Assembly: GCF_900589395.1 (NCBI RefSeq)
Contig: NZ_UUIS01000056.1
Coordinates: 57,429-121,428 of the forward strand
From: Pseudomonas viridiflava
GTDB taxonomy: Bacteria; Pseudomonadota; Gammaproteobacteria; Pseudomonadales; Pseudomonadaceae
Length of the DNA stretch: 64,000 bases
Direction: 5' to 3'
Shown one piece after another: positions 40,197 to 49,131 of this stretch. The notes under the pieces were generated by a model. That model was given only the letters and a program-made list of their open reading frames with translations, was not told where the DNA came from and made no database searches. The translations under genes and the position numbers were made by a program. The number at the start of each line of letters is the position of its first letter. The stretch's first letter is position 1.

Positions 40197-41318
40197 TCAG
40201 GTCCGATTGCTATAAAGGCGTTGCAGCAGCAAGCCTGCGGCGGCCAGCAAGGCTTCGTCGGCGCCCTTGGCACCGACCAGTTGCAGGCCGACCGGCAAGC
40301 CGTGCGGGCTGCCCAGCGGAATACTCAGGGCCGGATGGCCGGAGAGGTTGAACGGCCTGACCAGAGCGGTCATGCCCAGCACCGCACGGGTGTCGGCGGC
40401 TTCATCGAGGCGCAGTGGAAAGTCCGGCATGGTCGGCAGCACCAGCACGTCATGCGCGGCCAGCGCAGCGTCCACTTCAGCGGTGAATTGGCGGCGCACC
40501 GCTTCGGCTTCGGCCAGCGCCGCCTCCGAGGTGGTACCGGCGGCGGCCAGGCGCCCGGCGATGTCGTCGCCGACCTTTCCGGTTTCAAGCAAATGACCGC
40601 AGGCGGCGAAGGTTTCGCGGTTGATCACCACCATTCCGGCCTCATAGGCCGCCTTGAAAGAAGGCAGTTCGACACGGCTCAGCGGTTGGCCACTGGCGGC
40701 CAGTGCCGCATCGATGACCTGGTGCACCGCTTCGCTGGCCGGCACGTCGATCACACCGAGGCGCACCTGCGCCGGCGGCGTCACCGGCCGGTAGCCGGGG
40801 TCGATGGCCTGCATGGCGGTTTCAAGCATCGGCAACGAGGCCGCGAACGGACCGACGCAATCAAGGCTGGTGTGTGCAGGCATCACGCCACGGCGGCTGA
40901 CGCGGCCAAAGGTCGGCTTGAAGCCGAACACGCCGCAGCAGCAGGCCGGAATGCGGACCGAACCGCCGGTGTCGGTGCCCAGGCTGAAATCGGCCAGGCC
41001 CGCCGCGACCGCCGCCGCCGAACCGCTCGATGAGCCGCCCGGAATGTGCTTGGGGAAACGCGGGTTGAGCGCGGTGCCGGTATGGCGATTGATGCCGGTG
41101 GTGCCGAAGGCCAGCTCATGCAGGCTGGTCTTGCCGATCAGGCGGCAGCCGGCGGCCAGCAGATGATCGACCACCTCGGCATTGGCGGTGGCGGGCACAG
41201 CGCTGTCCAGAGCGCGGCTGGAGGCACGGGTGGCCACGCCCTTCACGTCAAGGGTGTCCTTGACCATGACCCTTGGGCCGTTGCCACCCATAGAGAGTTG
41301 TTCCACGACGATCGTCAT
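40197..41318 (-). CDS. iacH: IacH, amidase-signature hydrolase
   Basis: A 373-residue amidase-signature enzyme. The Ser-cisSer-Lys triad is visible: VMVKDTLDVKG (Lys near 29), IPGGSSSGSAAAVAAGLADFSLGTDTGGSVRIPACCCG (cis-Ser and nucleophile Ser). It opens the operon iacHABICDEFG and is divergent from the ABC transporter. It probably hydrolyses a ring-opened or lactam intermediate of auxin breakdown, though the precise step is inferred. The start at MTIVVEQ follows GAGGTAGCGC and removes 17 doubtful in-frame codons. It is shorter than full-size amidases (about 470 residues), as usual for IacH. Confidence 0.86.
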   Translation of the reverse strand: MTIVVEQLSMGGNGPRVMVKDTLDVKGVATRASSRALDSAVPATANAEVVDHLLAAGCRLIGKTSLHELAFGTTGINRHTGTALNPRFPKHIPGGSSSGSAAAVAAGLADFSLGTDTGGSVRIPACCCGVFGFKPTFGRVSRRGVMPAHTSLDCVGPFAASLPMLETAMQAIDPGYRPVTPPAQVRLGVIDVPASEAVHQVIDAALAASGQPLSRVELPSFKAAYEAGMVVINRETFAACGHLLETGKVGDDIAGRLAAAGTTSEAALAEAEAVRRQFTAEVDAALAAHDVLVLPTMPDFPLRLDEAADTRAVLGMTALVRPFNLSGHPALSIPLGSPHGLPVGLQLVGAKGADEALLAAAGLLLQRLYSNRT

Positions 41319-41875
41319 TTGCGCTACCTCGTTCGAACCGATTGCCCGCTGGCGTCCGGCTTTTTTCAAACATCGCTCAAATTTACTTGAATCGTCAACT
41401 GAATTTTCAATGGAATATTCAAAACCTTTTTGGTGCGTGATTTTGGTTTTGGCACCGAAAGGGCGCAGTCCGTCAAGACCGTGAAACGGCCATTAAAAAA
41501 CTATTTTCTCTTTAAAAACATATAGATATAAGAAATCAGCAAAAAATAGATTCAAATAGTCGCAGCGGACGACTATGCTCAGCCCTGTGCAGAAATAGAT
41601 AAAAAGATTCACCAAATAAAAAATTTTCCGCCAAAAAAGAGCATAAAAATGCCTGAAAAAATCCGCTCAAAAAACCCGCTCAACGCCTTGATTTCAGTGC
41701 TTTTCGCCCTGTCTGGCCGCGTCGTTTCGCCGTCTTCACTTCCCTCATCGCCACGCCTTGCCAGACCGCGCCCAGCCTCGGTGCGCGCCAGTCACTGGCA
41801 CGCAACCTGCTATCGCTCCCCTGACTTCCTGGTGCCCTCGACGCCCTGGCCGACTTCCGTTCAATGGAGAATGTG
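41319..41875. promoter_or_regulatory. AT-rich divergent control region of the iac operon and ABC transporter
   Basis: A 557-bp gap without a credible gene; base composition drops to strongly AT-rich between about 41370 and 41680, unlike all surroundings. Candidate operators: ATAGTCG-N7-CGACTAT (41556-41576, perfect inverted repeat), TTGAAT...ATTCAA (41387-41422) and several TTGA/TCAA half-sites. These are plausible targets for the MarR-type IacR encoded at 48613. Promoters for both directions must lie here. Confidence 0.7.
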
Positions 41876-43033
41876 ATGAAAAAACTACTGACCGCCGCCT
41901 TGTTGTCCGGCGCCGCCGGCATGGCCCTGAGCTGGACCCCCACAAGTCAGGCCGAGGTGAAGATCGGGGTGATCACCTCCTCCAGCGGGCCGATCGCCCA
42001 GGTCGGCATCCCGCAGAAAAACAGCGTGGCGCTGATGCCGACCACAATGGGCGAGCAGACCGTGCGCTACATCTCGCTGGACGACGGCAGCGACCCGACC
42101 GCCTCGGTCAAAGCCTTCAAGAAGCTGGTCGATGAAGAAAAGGTCGATGCCATCATCGGCCCGAGCGGTTCGCCCAATGCGATGGGGGTCATCCAGTTTG
42201 CTGCCGCCTCCGGCACGCCGATGCTGGCGCCGGTCGGTACAGCAGCGGTGGTGCTGCCGATGACCGAGCAGAAGAAATGGGTGTTCAAGACCACCCAGAA
42301 CGATGACCTGATTGCCCAGGCGCTGATGCAAGACATGCTCAAGCGCGGCATCAAGACCCTGGGCTTCATTGGTACGGCCGACCCCTACGGTGAGAACTGG
42401 GCCAAGGTCATGGGCGCGCTGGCCGAAAAGAACGGTCTCAAGATCGTCGCCAGTGAGCGCTTCCAGCGCCAGGACACCTCGGTGACCGGCCAGGGCCTGA
42501 AAGTGCTGATGGCGCGCCCGGACGCGGTGCTGATCGCCGCCCCCGGCAGTTCGGCGGTGATGCCACAGACCACGCTGTTCGACCAGGGCTACAAGGGCCA
42601 GATGTACCAGACCCATGGCGCGGCGCTGGAGCAGTTCCTGCAACTGGGTGGCAAGAAGGTCGAAGGCACCATCCTGGCCGCCAGCCTGATGCTGGTGCTG
42701 GACGAAATGCCCGATGACCACCCGTCCAAGGCCATCGCCCGCCAGTACATCGACGCCTACAAGACCGCCTACGGGCAGACCCCGGCGACCTTCGGCGCCA
42801 ACGTCTACGACGCCGGCCTGCTGCTGGAAAAAGCCATCCCGATCGCCAGCCAGAAAGCCGCACCGGGGACGCCGGAGTTTCGCGCCGCGCTGCGCGATGC
42901 GCTGGAGCAGACCCGCGAGCTGCCCGGCACCCAGGGCGTGTACAGCATGAGCGCCGAGGACCACAGCGGCTTCGATGACCGCGGCCGCGAATTGATTACC
43001 GTCAAGGACGGCCGCTGGACGCTGCTCAAATAA
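41876..43033 (+). CDS. ABC transporter substrate-binding protein (branched-chain amino acid type)
   Basis: A 385-residue periplasmic protein of the Peripla_BP_6 (LivJ-like) class. The signal peptide ends at TSQA near residue 26; the mature part starts EVKIGVITSSSGPIAQVG, with DDGSDPTASVKAFKKLVDEEKVDAIIGPSGSPNAMGV and GFIGTADPYGENWAKVMGALAEKNG. Such proteins bind amino acids or aromatic acids. Its place divergent from iacH suggests auxin or an indole acid as the ligand; that is inference. The start follows TGGAGAATGTG. Confidence 0.87.
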   Translation: MKKLLTAALLSGAAGMALSWTPTSQAEVKIGVITSSSGPIAQVGIPQKNSVALMPTTMGEQTVRYISLDDGSDPTASVKAFKKLVDEEKVDAIIGPSGSPNAMGVIQFAAASGTPMLAPVGTAAVVLPMTEQKKWVFKTTQNDDLIAQALMQDMLKRGIKTLGFIGTADPYGENWAKVMGALAEKNGLKIVASERFQRQDTSVTGQGLKVLMARPDAVLIAAPGSSAVMPQTTLFDQGYKGQMYQTHGAALEQFLQLGGKKVEGTILAASLMLVLDEMPDDHPSKAIARQYIDAYKTAYGQTPATFGANVYDAGLLLEKAIPIASQKAAPGTPEFRAALRDALEQTRELPGTQGVYSMSAEDHSGFDDRGRELITVKDGRWTLLK

Positions 43034-43121
43034 GGACCGACCCCGGTTGCGCTCCTACTAACCGCCACGCTTCCAGACCTGTGCCCATAAAAACCGTATT
43101 CAGCCTTGCGAGAACCTTCCC

Positions 43122-44159
43122 ATGAATGTCCAGATAGCCCTGCTGCTGGGCCAGGACGGCATCACCAACGGTGCCATCTATGCCCTACTCGCGCTGTCGA
43201 TATTGCTGGTGTTCACCGTCACCCGCGTGCTTCTGATTCCCCAGGGCGAATTCGTCACCTACGGTGCCCTGACCATGGCCGCCATCCAGGCCGGTCACCC
43301 AACGCCACTGGCCTGGTTGCTGCTGGCCCTGACCCTGATCGAGGCCGTGCTCGACGTCGTGGCGCGCTACCGTGCAGGACGCGGGGTGCGCCTTGACCGG
43401 CGCATGCTGGTCAAGGCCGGCTATTGCGCGCTGCTGGTGCTGGCCGTGTACCAGTTGCCGCTGGCCAGCCTGCCGATGGCCGCCCAGGCCGTGCTGACCC
43501 TGTGCCTGGTGGTGCCGTTGGGGCCGTTGATGTACCAACTGTTCTTCCAGCCCATCGCCGGCGCCACGCCGCTGGTGCTGCTGATCGTGTCGATTGCCGT
43601 GCACGTGGCCATGGTCGGCCTGGGCCTTTTGCTGTTCGGCCCGGAAGGCGCACGCACCAGACCGTTTTCCGAAGCCGGCCTGGAACTGGGTCCGGTGACC
43701 CTCAACAGCCAGACCCTGTGGGTGCTGGCGCTGTCGCTGGTACTGATCACCACTCTGTTTCTGTTCTTCGGCCGCAGCCTGTATGGCAAGGCATTGCAGG
43801 CCACCGCGGTGAACCGCACCGGCGCACGCCTGATGGGCATCTCGCCGGACCTGGCCGGCAAGGCAACCTTCGGCATGGCGACCTTCATCGGCTGCCTGTC
43901 AGGGATTCTGATTGCGCCGATCACCACACTGTATTTCGACTCCGGCTTTGTCATCAGCCTCAAGGGCTTCGTCGGCGCGATCATCGGCGGCCTGATCAGC
44001 TACCCGCTGGCGGCCGTGGGTGCGGTGGCGGTCGGCCTGGTCGAGGCGTTCTCGATGTTCTGGGCCAGTAACTACAAGGAGGTGATCGTGTTCACCCTGA
44101 TCATTCCCTTTCTGCTGTGGCGCTCGCTGCTCAGCCATCACGTGGAGGAAGAGGCATGA
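43122..44159 (+). CDS. ABC transporter permease, LivH type
   Basis: A 345-residue inner-membrane permease of the BPD_transp_2 family: DGITNGAIYALLALSILLVFTVTRVLLIPQGEFVTYGAL at the start and the helix GKATFGMATFIGCLSGILIAPITTLYFDSGFVISLKGFVGAIIGGLISYPLAAVGAVAVGLVE near the end. It is about 45 residues longer than usual LivH, mainly through a basic insert (RYRAGRGVRLDRRMLVKAG) after the second helix. Its stop overlaps the start of the fused LivM-LivG gene (ATGA). Confidence 0.86.
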   Translation: MNVQIALLLGQDGITNGAIYALLALSILLVFTVTRVLLIPQGEFVTYGALTMAAIQAGHPTPLAWLLLALTLIEAVLDVVARYRAGRGVRLDRRMLVKAGYCALLVLAVYQLPLASLPMAAQAVLTLCLVVPLGPLMYQLFFQPIAGATPLVLLIVSIAVHVAMVGLGLLLFGPEGARTRPFSEAGLELGPVTLNSQTLWVLALSLVLITTLFLFFGRSLYGKALQATAVNRTGARLMGISPDLAGKATFGMATFIGCLSGILIAPITTLYFDSGFVISLKGFVGAIIGGLISYPLAAVGAVAVGLVEAFSMFWASNYKEVIVFTLIIPFLLWRSLLSHHVEEEA

Positions 44160-45943
44160 AGCCCCGTCACCTGACCCTGGCCTTTATCGCCGTCATGGGC
44201 CTGGCCCCCCTGCTGTTGCCGACCTTCCAGGTCACCCTGCTCAACTACATCGGCCTGTATGCACTGGTGGTGCTGGGCCTGGTGCTGCTGACCGGCGTCG
44301 GCGGCATGACCAGCTTCGGCCAGGCCGCCTTCGTGGGGCTGGGCGCCTACACCAGTGCCTACCTGACCACCACCGAACAATTGCCGGCCTGGCTGGCCTG
44401 GGCCGGCGGCTCGCCGTGGCTGGCGTTGCTGGTGGGTCTGGTGCTCACGGCGGTGGTGGCCATTGCGCTGGGCGCGATGACCCTCAAGCTGTCGGGTCAT
44501 TACCTGCCGCTGGGCACCATCGCCTGGGGCCTGTCGCTGTATTACCTGTTCGGCAACCTTGAGGGCCTGGGCGGCCAGACCGGCATCAGTGACCTGCCGG
44601 CCATCAGCCTGTTCGGGCTGGTGCTGGACAAGGGCGAGAAAATTTTCTACCTGATCTGGGCCGTGCTGCTGGTGGCGATCGTGATCACCCAGAACCTGCT
44701 CGACTCGCGCCAGGGCCGGGCAATCCGTGCGCTCAAGGGCGGCCAGGTGATGGCCGAGTCGATGGGCGTCAACACCTTTCGCGCCAAGCTGGTGATCTTC
44801 CTGGTCTCGGCGTTGTTCGCGGCGGTGTCCGGCTGGCTGTATGCGCATACCCAGCGCTTCGTCAACCCGACGCCGTTCGGCCTGCACATGGGCATCGACT
44901 ACCTGTTCATGGCCCTGATCGGCGGGGTCGGCAGTGTCTGGGGCGCGTTGCTCGGCGCCGGCGTGCTGACCCTGCTCAAGCAGTGGTTGCAGGACTGGCT
45001 GCCACTGGTGATGGGCAGCCAGGGCAACTACGAGACCATCGTCTTCGGCCTGCTGGTGATTTTGATGATGCAGCGCATGCCCGGCGGCTTGTGGCCACTG
45101 CTGGCCAAGCGCTTTGCCCAGTCTCGCCCGCCGCGCCCGGCGCCGCCAGAGGCCCAGGCCCTGGCACGTCGCACGCAACCGGCCAAGGGCGAGCTGATTC
45201 TTGAAGCACGCCAGGTGACCCGCTGCTTTGGCGGCCTGGTGGCCAACAACGCGATGAACCTGCGCCTGCACGCCGGCGAGATCCTGGCCCTGATCGGCCC
45301 CAACGGCGCCGGCAAGAGCACCCTGTTCAACCAGCTCTCCGGCGTCGACATCCCGACCTCGGGCGACGTGCTGTTTCTGGGCCAGCGCATCAATGGCATC
45401 CCCTCGCGCCACATCGCCCGGCTGGGCATGAGCCGCACCTTCCAGCACGTCAAGCTGCTGCCGAGCATGACCGTGCTGGAAAACGTCGCCATCGGCGCCC
45501 ACCTGCGCGCCCAAGGCGGCGTGCTGTCGAGCTTTGCCCACCTGGAGCGCAGCGAAGAGGCGCGCCTGCTGGCCGAAGCACGGCGGCACCTGGAGCGCGT
45601 CGGCCTGGGCGAGCACCTGTACGAAGAAGCCGGCGCCCTGGCGCTCGGCCAGCAACGCATCCTGGAGATCGCCCGCGCCCTGTGCGCCGACCCTTGTCTG
45701 CTGCTGCTCGACGAGCCGGCGGCCGGCCTGCGCCATAAAGAGAAACAGGAACTGGCCGCCCTGCTGGGCCGCCTGCGCGACGAGGGCATGGCCATTTTGC
45801 TGGTCGAGCACGACATGGACTTTGTCATGGGCCTGGTCGACCGCATCACCGTCATGGAATTCGGCCAGAAGATTGCCGAAGGCCTGCCCGAGACCATCCA
45901 GTCCGACCCTGCCGTCTTGCAAGCCTATCTGGGCGTGGAGTGA
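44156..45943 (+). CDS. Fused LivM-type permease and LivG-type ATPase
   Basis: A 595-residue fusion. Residues about 1-320 form a LivM permease (IGLYALVVLGLVLLTGVGGMTSFGQAAFVGLGAYTSAYL, RAIRALKGGQVMAESMGVNTFRAKL, LIGGVGSVWGALLGAGVL). A Pro/Arg/Ala-rich linker (about 325-350) leads to an ATPase with Walker A GPNGAGKST, the LivG-type MSRTFQHVKLLPSMTVLENVAIGAHL, signature ALGQQRILEIARAL and Walker B LLLLDEPAAGL, ending LVEHDMDFVMGLVDRITVMEFGQKIAEG. The genes are separate in classical liv operons. The reading frame is continuous, so this is a true fusion, not a sequencing join. Confidence 0.9.
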   Translation: MKPRHLTLAFIAVMGLAPLLLPTFQVTLLNYIGLYALVVLGLVLLTGVGGMTSFGQAAFVGLGAYTSAYLTTTEQLPAWLAWAGGSPWLALLVGLVLTAVVAIALGAMTLKLSGHYLPLGTIAWGLSLYYLFGNLEGLGGQTGISDLPAISLFGLVLDKGEKIFYLIWAVLLVAIVITQNLLDSRQGRAIRALKGGQVMAESMGVNTFRAKLVIFLVSALFAAVSGWLYAHTQRFVNPTPFGLHMGIDYLFMALIGGVGSVWGALLGAGVLTLLKQWLQDWLPLVMGSQGNYETIVFGLLVILMMQRMPGGLWPLLAKRFAQSRPPRPAPPEAQALARRTQPAKGELILEARQVTRCFGGLVANNAMNLRLHAGEILALIGPNGAGKSTLFNQLSGVDIPTSGDVLFLGQRINGIPSRHIARLGMSRTFQHVKLLPSMTVLENVAIGAHLRAQGGVLSSFAHLERSEEARLLAEARRHLERVGLGEHLYEEAGALALGQQRILEIARALCADPCLLLLDEPAAGLRHKEKQELAALLGRLRDEGMAILLVEHDMDFVMGLVDRITVMEFGQKIAEGLPETIQSDPAVLQAYLGVE

Positions 45944-45946
45944 AGC

Positions 45947-46705
45947 ATGAACCTTGTGAACAAGCCCCTGCTCGAGATCAACAACCTGTGCGTGGCCTAC
46001 GGCAAGGTCGAAGCGCTGACCGACGCCAGCCTGACCGTCGGCCAGGGCCAGATCGTCACCGTGATCGGCCCCAACGGCGCCGGCAAGACCACCTTGCTCT
46101 CGGCCATCATGGGCCTGCTGGGCTCGCGCGGGCAGGTCAATTTTGACGGGCGCCTGGAAGTGGTGCCTGAAGTGGAAGTGCTGGTGGGCCGCGGGCTTGG
46201 CCTGGTGCCGGAAAAGCGCGAGCTGTTTTCCAGCATGAGCGTCGAGGACAACCTCAAGCTCGGCGGCTTCATGCGCTACCGCCAGGGCGACCGCTCGTTC
46301 GCCGCCAGCCTGGACGACATCTACAGCCTGTTCCCGCGCCTGCAGGAACGCCGCAAGCAGGCCGCCGCCACGCTGTCCGGTGGCGAGCGGCAGATGCTCG
46401 CCGTGGGCCGGGCACTGATGGCCAAGCCCAAGCTGCTGATGCTCGACGAACCCAGCCTGGGCCTGGCGCCGCTGATCACCCGCGAGATCTTTCGCATCAT
46501 CGATCAACTGCGTGGCCAAGGGGTGTCGATCCTGTTGGTCGAGCAGAACGCCCGGGCCGCCTTGAAAGTCGCCGACTACGCCTACGTGCTGGAAACCGGC
46601 CAGGTGGCCATGCACGGCCCGGCGGCGCGGCTGGCCCACGACCCGCGAGTGATCGACGCCTACCTGGGCGCCGCCAGCAAACACCAGACCATGCTTGCCA
46701 GCTGA
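45947..46705 (+). CDS. ABC transporter ATP-binding protein, LivF type
   Basis: A 252-residue ATPase. Walker A is GPNGAGKTT, the LivF-like LVPEKRELFSSMSVEDNLKLGGF follows, the signature is LSGGERQMLAVGRAL and Walker B LLMLDEPSLGLAPL, with the switch LVEQNARAALKVADYAYVLETGQ. It pairs with the ATPase half of the fused protein encoded 3 bases upstream to drive uptake. Together with the two permeases and binding protein the transporter is complete. Confidence 0.9.
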   Translation: MNLVNKPLLEINNLCVAYGKVEALTDASLTVGQGQIVTVIGPNGAGKTTLLSAIMGLLGSRGQVNFDGRLEVVPEVEVLVGRGLGLVPEKRELFSSMSVEDNLKLGGFMRYRQGDRSFAASLDDIYSLFPRLQERRKQAAATLSGGERQMLAVGRALMAKPKLLMLDEPSLGLAPLITREIFRIIDQLRGQGVSILLVEQNARAALKVADYAYVLETGQVAMHGPAARLAHDPRVIDAYLGAASKHQTMLAS

Positions 46706-46715
46706 GGACATACTC

Positions 46716-47711
46716 ATGGACGATCTTCCTTCACCGCCGAACAGGCGGGTCTGCATCGTCGGCGCCGGCGCCATCGGCTGCACCCTGGCCGCGCGCCTGG
46801 TCAACAACGGCCAGCCGGTCAGCGTCCTGGCCCGCGGCGCCACGCTGGCAGCCATTGCCAGTCACGGCGTGACCCTGACCGACCTGGACGGCGAGCACCA
46901 TGCGCACGTCAAGGTCGCGGCTGACCCTGCGCAACTGGGCGAGCAAGACCTGGTGTTCATCTGCATCAAGGCGCCGGGCCTGGCCAGCCTGTTGCCGACC
47001 CTGGCGTCTCTGATCGGCCCGCACACGGTGGTGGTGCCAGTGGTCAACGGCGTGCCCTGGTGGTATTTCCACGGCGACACGGGCCGCTTTGCCAATTCGC
47101 ACATCGAAGCGGTCGACCCCGGCGGCGCGATCAGCCAGGCACTGGATGTGAAGCATGTACTGGGCTGCGTGGTGTTCATCACCGCCGAAGTGCTGTCACC
47201 AGGCGTAGTCCGCGCCAGCAACAGGCACCTGATGATCCTTGGCGAGCCGGACAACAGCCAGAGCCCACGCCTGGCGCAGGTCTGTGCGCTGATCAAAGGC
47301 GCCGGCATCGAGGCCCGGGCCAGCGAGCGGATCCGCGACTCGCTGTGGACCAAGATCATCGCCAACCTGACCTCCAACCCGTTGTCGGTGCTCACCGGCG
47401 CGACCCTGGCGCAGTTGTACGGCCAGCCCGGACTCAACGCGGTGGTGGCCAAGATCCTCAACGAAACGCTGCTGACGGCCGCCGCCTACGGTGCCCGGGT
47501 CGGCTTCGATCCGCAGACCTTCATGCAGATGGGCGCCGACATGGGTGAGGTGCGCACCTCGATGCTGCAGGACTACGAACACGGTCGCCCGCTGGAGCTT
47601 GAGGCCATCGGCGATGCAGTCATCGAACTGGCCGAGCGCCAGGGCCTGAACATGCCGGTCACCCGCGACATCCTCAACCTGGCGCGCTTTCGCAGCCAGC
47701 CGTCCCTTTGA
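46716..47711 (+). CDS. Ketopantoate reductase (PanE/ApbA)-family oxidoreductase
   Basis: A 331-residue NAD(P)-dependent reductase. The cofactor loop is CIVGAGAIGCTLAARLVNNG; catalytic Lys lies in SLWTKIIANLTSNPLSVLTGATL, followed by the helical ApbA_C domain. It is the fifth gene of the transporter operon. Members near catabolic genes reduce 2-oxo acids other than ketopantoate, so a role in handling a side product of auxin or another imported acid is possible. The substrate is not known. The ATG after GAGGACATACTC is preferred to a TTG inside the preceding gene. Confidence 0.83.
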   Translation: MDDLPSPPNRRVCIVGAGAIGCTLAARLVNNGQPVSVLARGATLAAIASHGVTLTDLDGEHHAHVKVAADPAQLGEQDLVFICIKAPGLASLLPTLASLIGPHTVVVPVVNGVPWWYFHGDTGRFANSHIEAVDPGGAISQALDVKHVLGCVVFITAEVLSPGVVRASNRHLMILGEPDNSQSPRLAQVCALIKGAGIEARASERIRDSLWTKIIANLTSNPLSVLTGATLAQLYGQPGLNAVVAKILNETLLTAAAYGARVGFDPQTFMQMGADMGEVRTSMLQDYEHGRPLELEAIGDAVIELAERQGLNMPVTRDILNLARFRSQPSL

Positions 47712-47737
47712 ACAGCCTTTGCCAGCAGGACACCGTC

Positions 47738-48508
47738 ATGACCGTGAACCGCGATCAATTCACCCAGCCCGCCCACATCGACGACGCCGAATGGGCCTTG
47801 CGCGTCAAGCTCGCCCAGTGCTACCACCTGGTGGACTGGTTCGGCTGGACCGAGGCCATCTTCAACCACATCTCGGCGCGCTTGCCAGGCCCGGCGCACC
47901 ATTACCTGGTCAACCCGTTCGGCCTGAACTACACCGAAATCACGCCTTGGAACCTGCTCAAGGTCGACCTGCACGGTCACAAGCTGGAGCCTTCGGACTA
48001 CGACGGCAACCCGGCCGGCTTTGCCCTGCACAGCGCCGTGCACGGTGCCCGCGAGGACATCCAGTGCCTGATCCATACCCACACCACGCCCATTTCAGCC
48101 GTGGTGCAGAAAAAACGCGGCTTTACCCACGACGACTTCTACGGCGCACAGCTGTATGGCCGGGTCGGCTACCACACCTTCGAAGGCATCACCCTGTTCG
48201 ATGACGAAAAGGCGCGGATGATCCAGAGCCTGGGCGACAAGCACGTGCTGGTGTTGCGCAATCACGGCATCGCCGTGGGCGAAAGCAGCATCGACAAGGC
48301 GCTGTTTCTGCTCTGGACCGTGCAGCGCGCCGCCGAGAACCAGTGCGCGGCCGGCGCCCTGGGCGGCGAAGACCATCCGCTGGAGACCGGCATTGCCGAG
48401 CGCTGCGCCGACCTGACCGCGATGCTGATCCGCGAAAGCGGCTTTGCCAGCAAGTTCTTCGACGCCATGGTGCGCAAGATGAGCGCCGAGCGCGGCCTGC
48501 ACTGGTAA
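47738..48508 (+). CDS. Class II aldolase/adducin-family protein
   Basis: A 256-residue enzyme of the L-fuculose-phosphate aldolase/adducin fold. Zinc-binding His residues are in CLIHTHTTPISAVVQ and VLRNHGIAVGES, with WTEAIFNHISARLPG (backbone oxyanion loop) near the N-terminus. Family members cleave aldols or decarboxylate; the substrate here is unknown. It is 26 bases after the reductase gene. The start at MTVNRDQFT follows CAGGACACC. Confidence 0.84.
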   Translation: MTVNRDQFTQPAHIDDAEWALRVKLAQCYHLVDWFGWTEAIFNHISARLPGPAHHYLVNPFGLNYTEITPWNLLKVDLHGHKLEPSDYDGNPAGFALHSAVHGAREDIQCLIHTHTTPISAVVQKKRGFTHDDFYGAQLYGRVGYHTFEGITLFDDEKARMIQSLGDKHVLVLRNHGIAVGESSIDKALFLLWTVQRAAENQCAAGALGGEDHPLETGIAERCADLTAMLIRESGFASKFFDAMVRKMSAERGLHW

Positions 48509-48612
48509 GGGCCTGAACGCCCTGGCCTGCCCGCCTCCTGCATTCAGTGATGATCGAAGGGGATGGAAACGTTTATCATCGCCCCCTCGTGTCCAGCGCC
48601 CTTGAGTATTTG

Positions 48613-49086
48613 ATGAGCATCCCGAAAAAAAACCGCAGCCGCTATGACCCTTCCAGCGAGGAGTTTCGCAAGGAGGAGTTTCCGTTCTACTGGCTGGCTC
48701 GCGTTCACGGGCGCTACACCCAGGTGATGGAAAAGGCCCTGAAGAAGATCGACATGGACGTCTCGACCTGGCGGGTGTTGTGGATTCTCAAGGAAAACGG
48801 CGAGTCGAGCATTTCCGAGATTTCCACCCACGCCATCGCCAAGCTGCCGACCATCACCAAGATCGTCTACCGCATGAAGGACGACGGCCTGGTCGACACA
48901 GCCACCAGCGTGGACGACGGCCGCGTCACCCAGGTGCGCATCACCGAGGTCGGCCTGCAAGCGGTTGAACGCATGCAGGGCGCCACGCGCGAGCTGTTCA
49001 AGCGCAGCTTCAATGGCCTCACCGAGGCGCAGATCCAGCGCCTGAACCGCCTGCTGGAAACGGTGTTTCATAACCTTGACGACTGA
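48613..49086 (+). CDS. iacR: MarR-family regulator, IacR-like
   Basis: A 157-residue winged-helix repressor. It opens MSIPKKNRSRYDPSSEEFRKEEFPFYWLARVHGRYTQVMEKALKK; the MarR core is STWRVLWILKENGESSISEISTHAIAKLPTITKIVYRMKDDGLVDT with wing DDGRVTQVRITEVG. IacR is a MarR repressor of iac genes that responds to indole-3-acetic acid in characterised strains. Unlike those where it is beside iacA, it here ends the transporter operon, about 7 kb from the iac promoter. The start at MSIPKK is favoured; a longer start 22 codons earlier is possible. The symbol is assigned by family and context. Confidence 0.78.
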   Translation: MSIPKKNRSRYDPSSEEFRKEEFPFYWLARVHGRYTQVMEKALKKIDMDVSTWRVLWILKENGESSISEISTHAIAKLPTITKIVYRMKDDGLVDTATSVDDGRVTQVRITEVGLQAVERMQGATRELFKRSFNGLTEAQIQRLNRLLETVFHNLDD

Positions 49087-49131
49087 CCGGGCGGCCCGGC
49101 CGCGGCGCCGGCCGGTGGGAGGCCGCCCTGC

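Noticed and set aside
44138..46855. A 905-codon minus-strand frame opposite the ABC transporter genes
   Set aside because: Composition is typical of the reverse of GC-rich coding DNA; the plus-strand frames have Walker and signature motifs.
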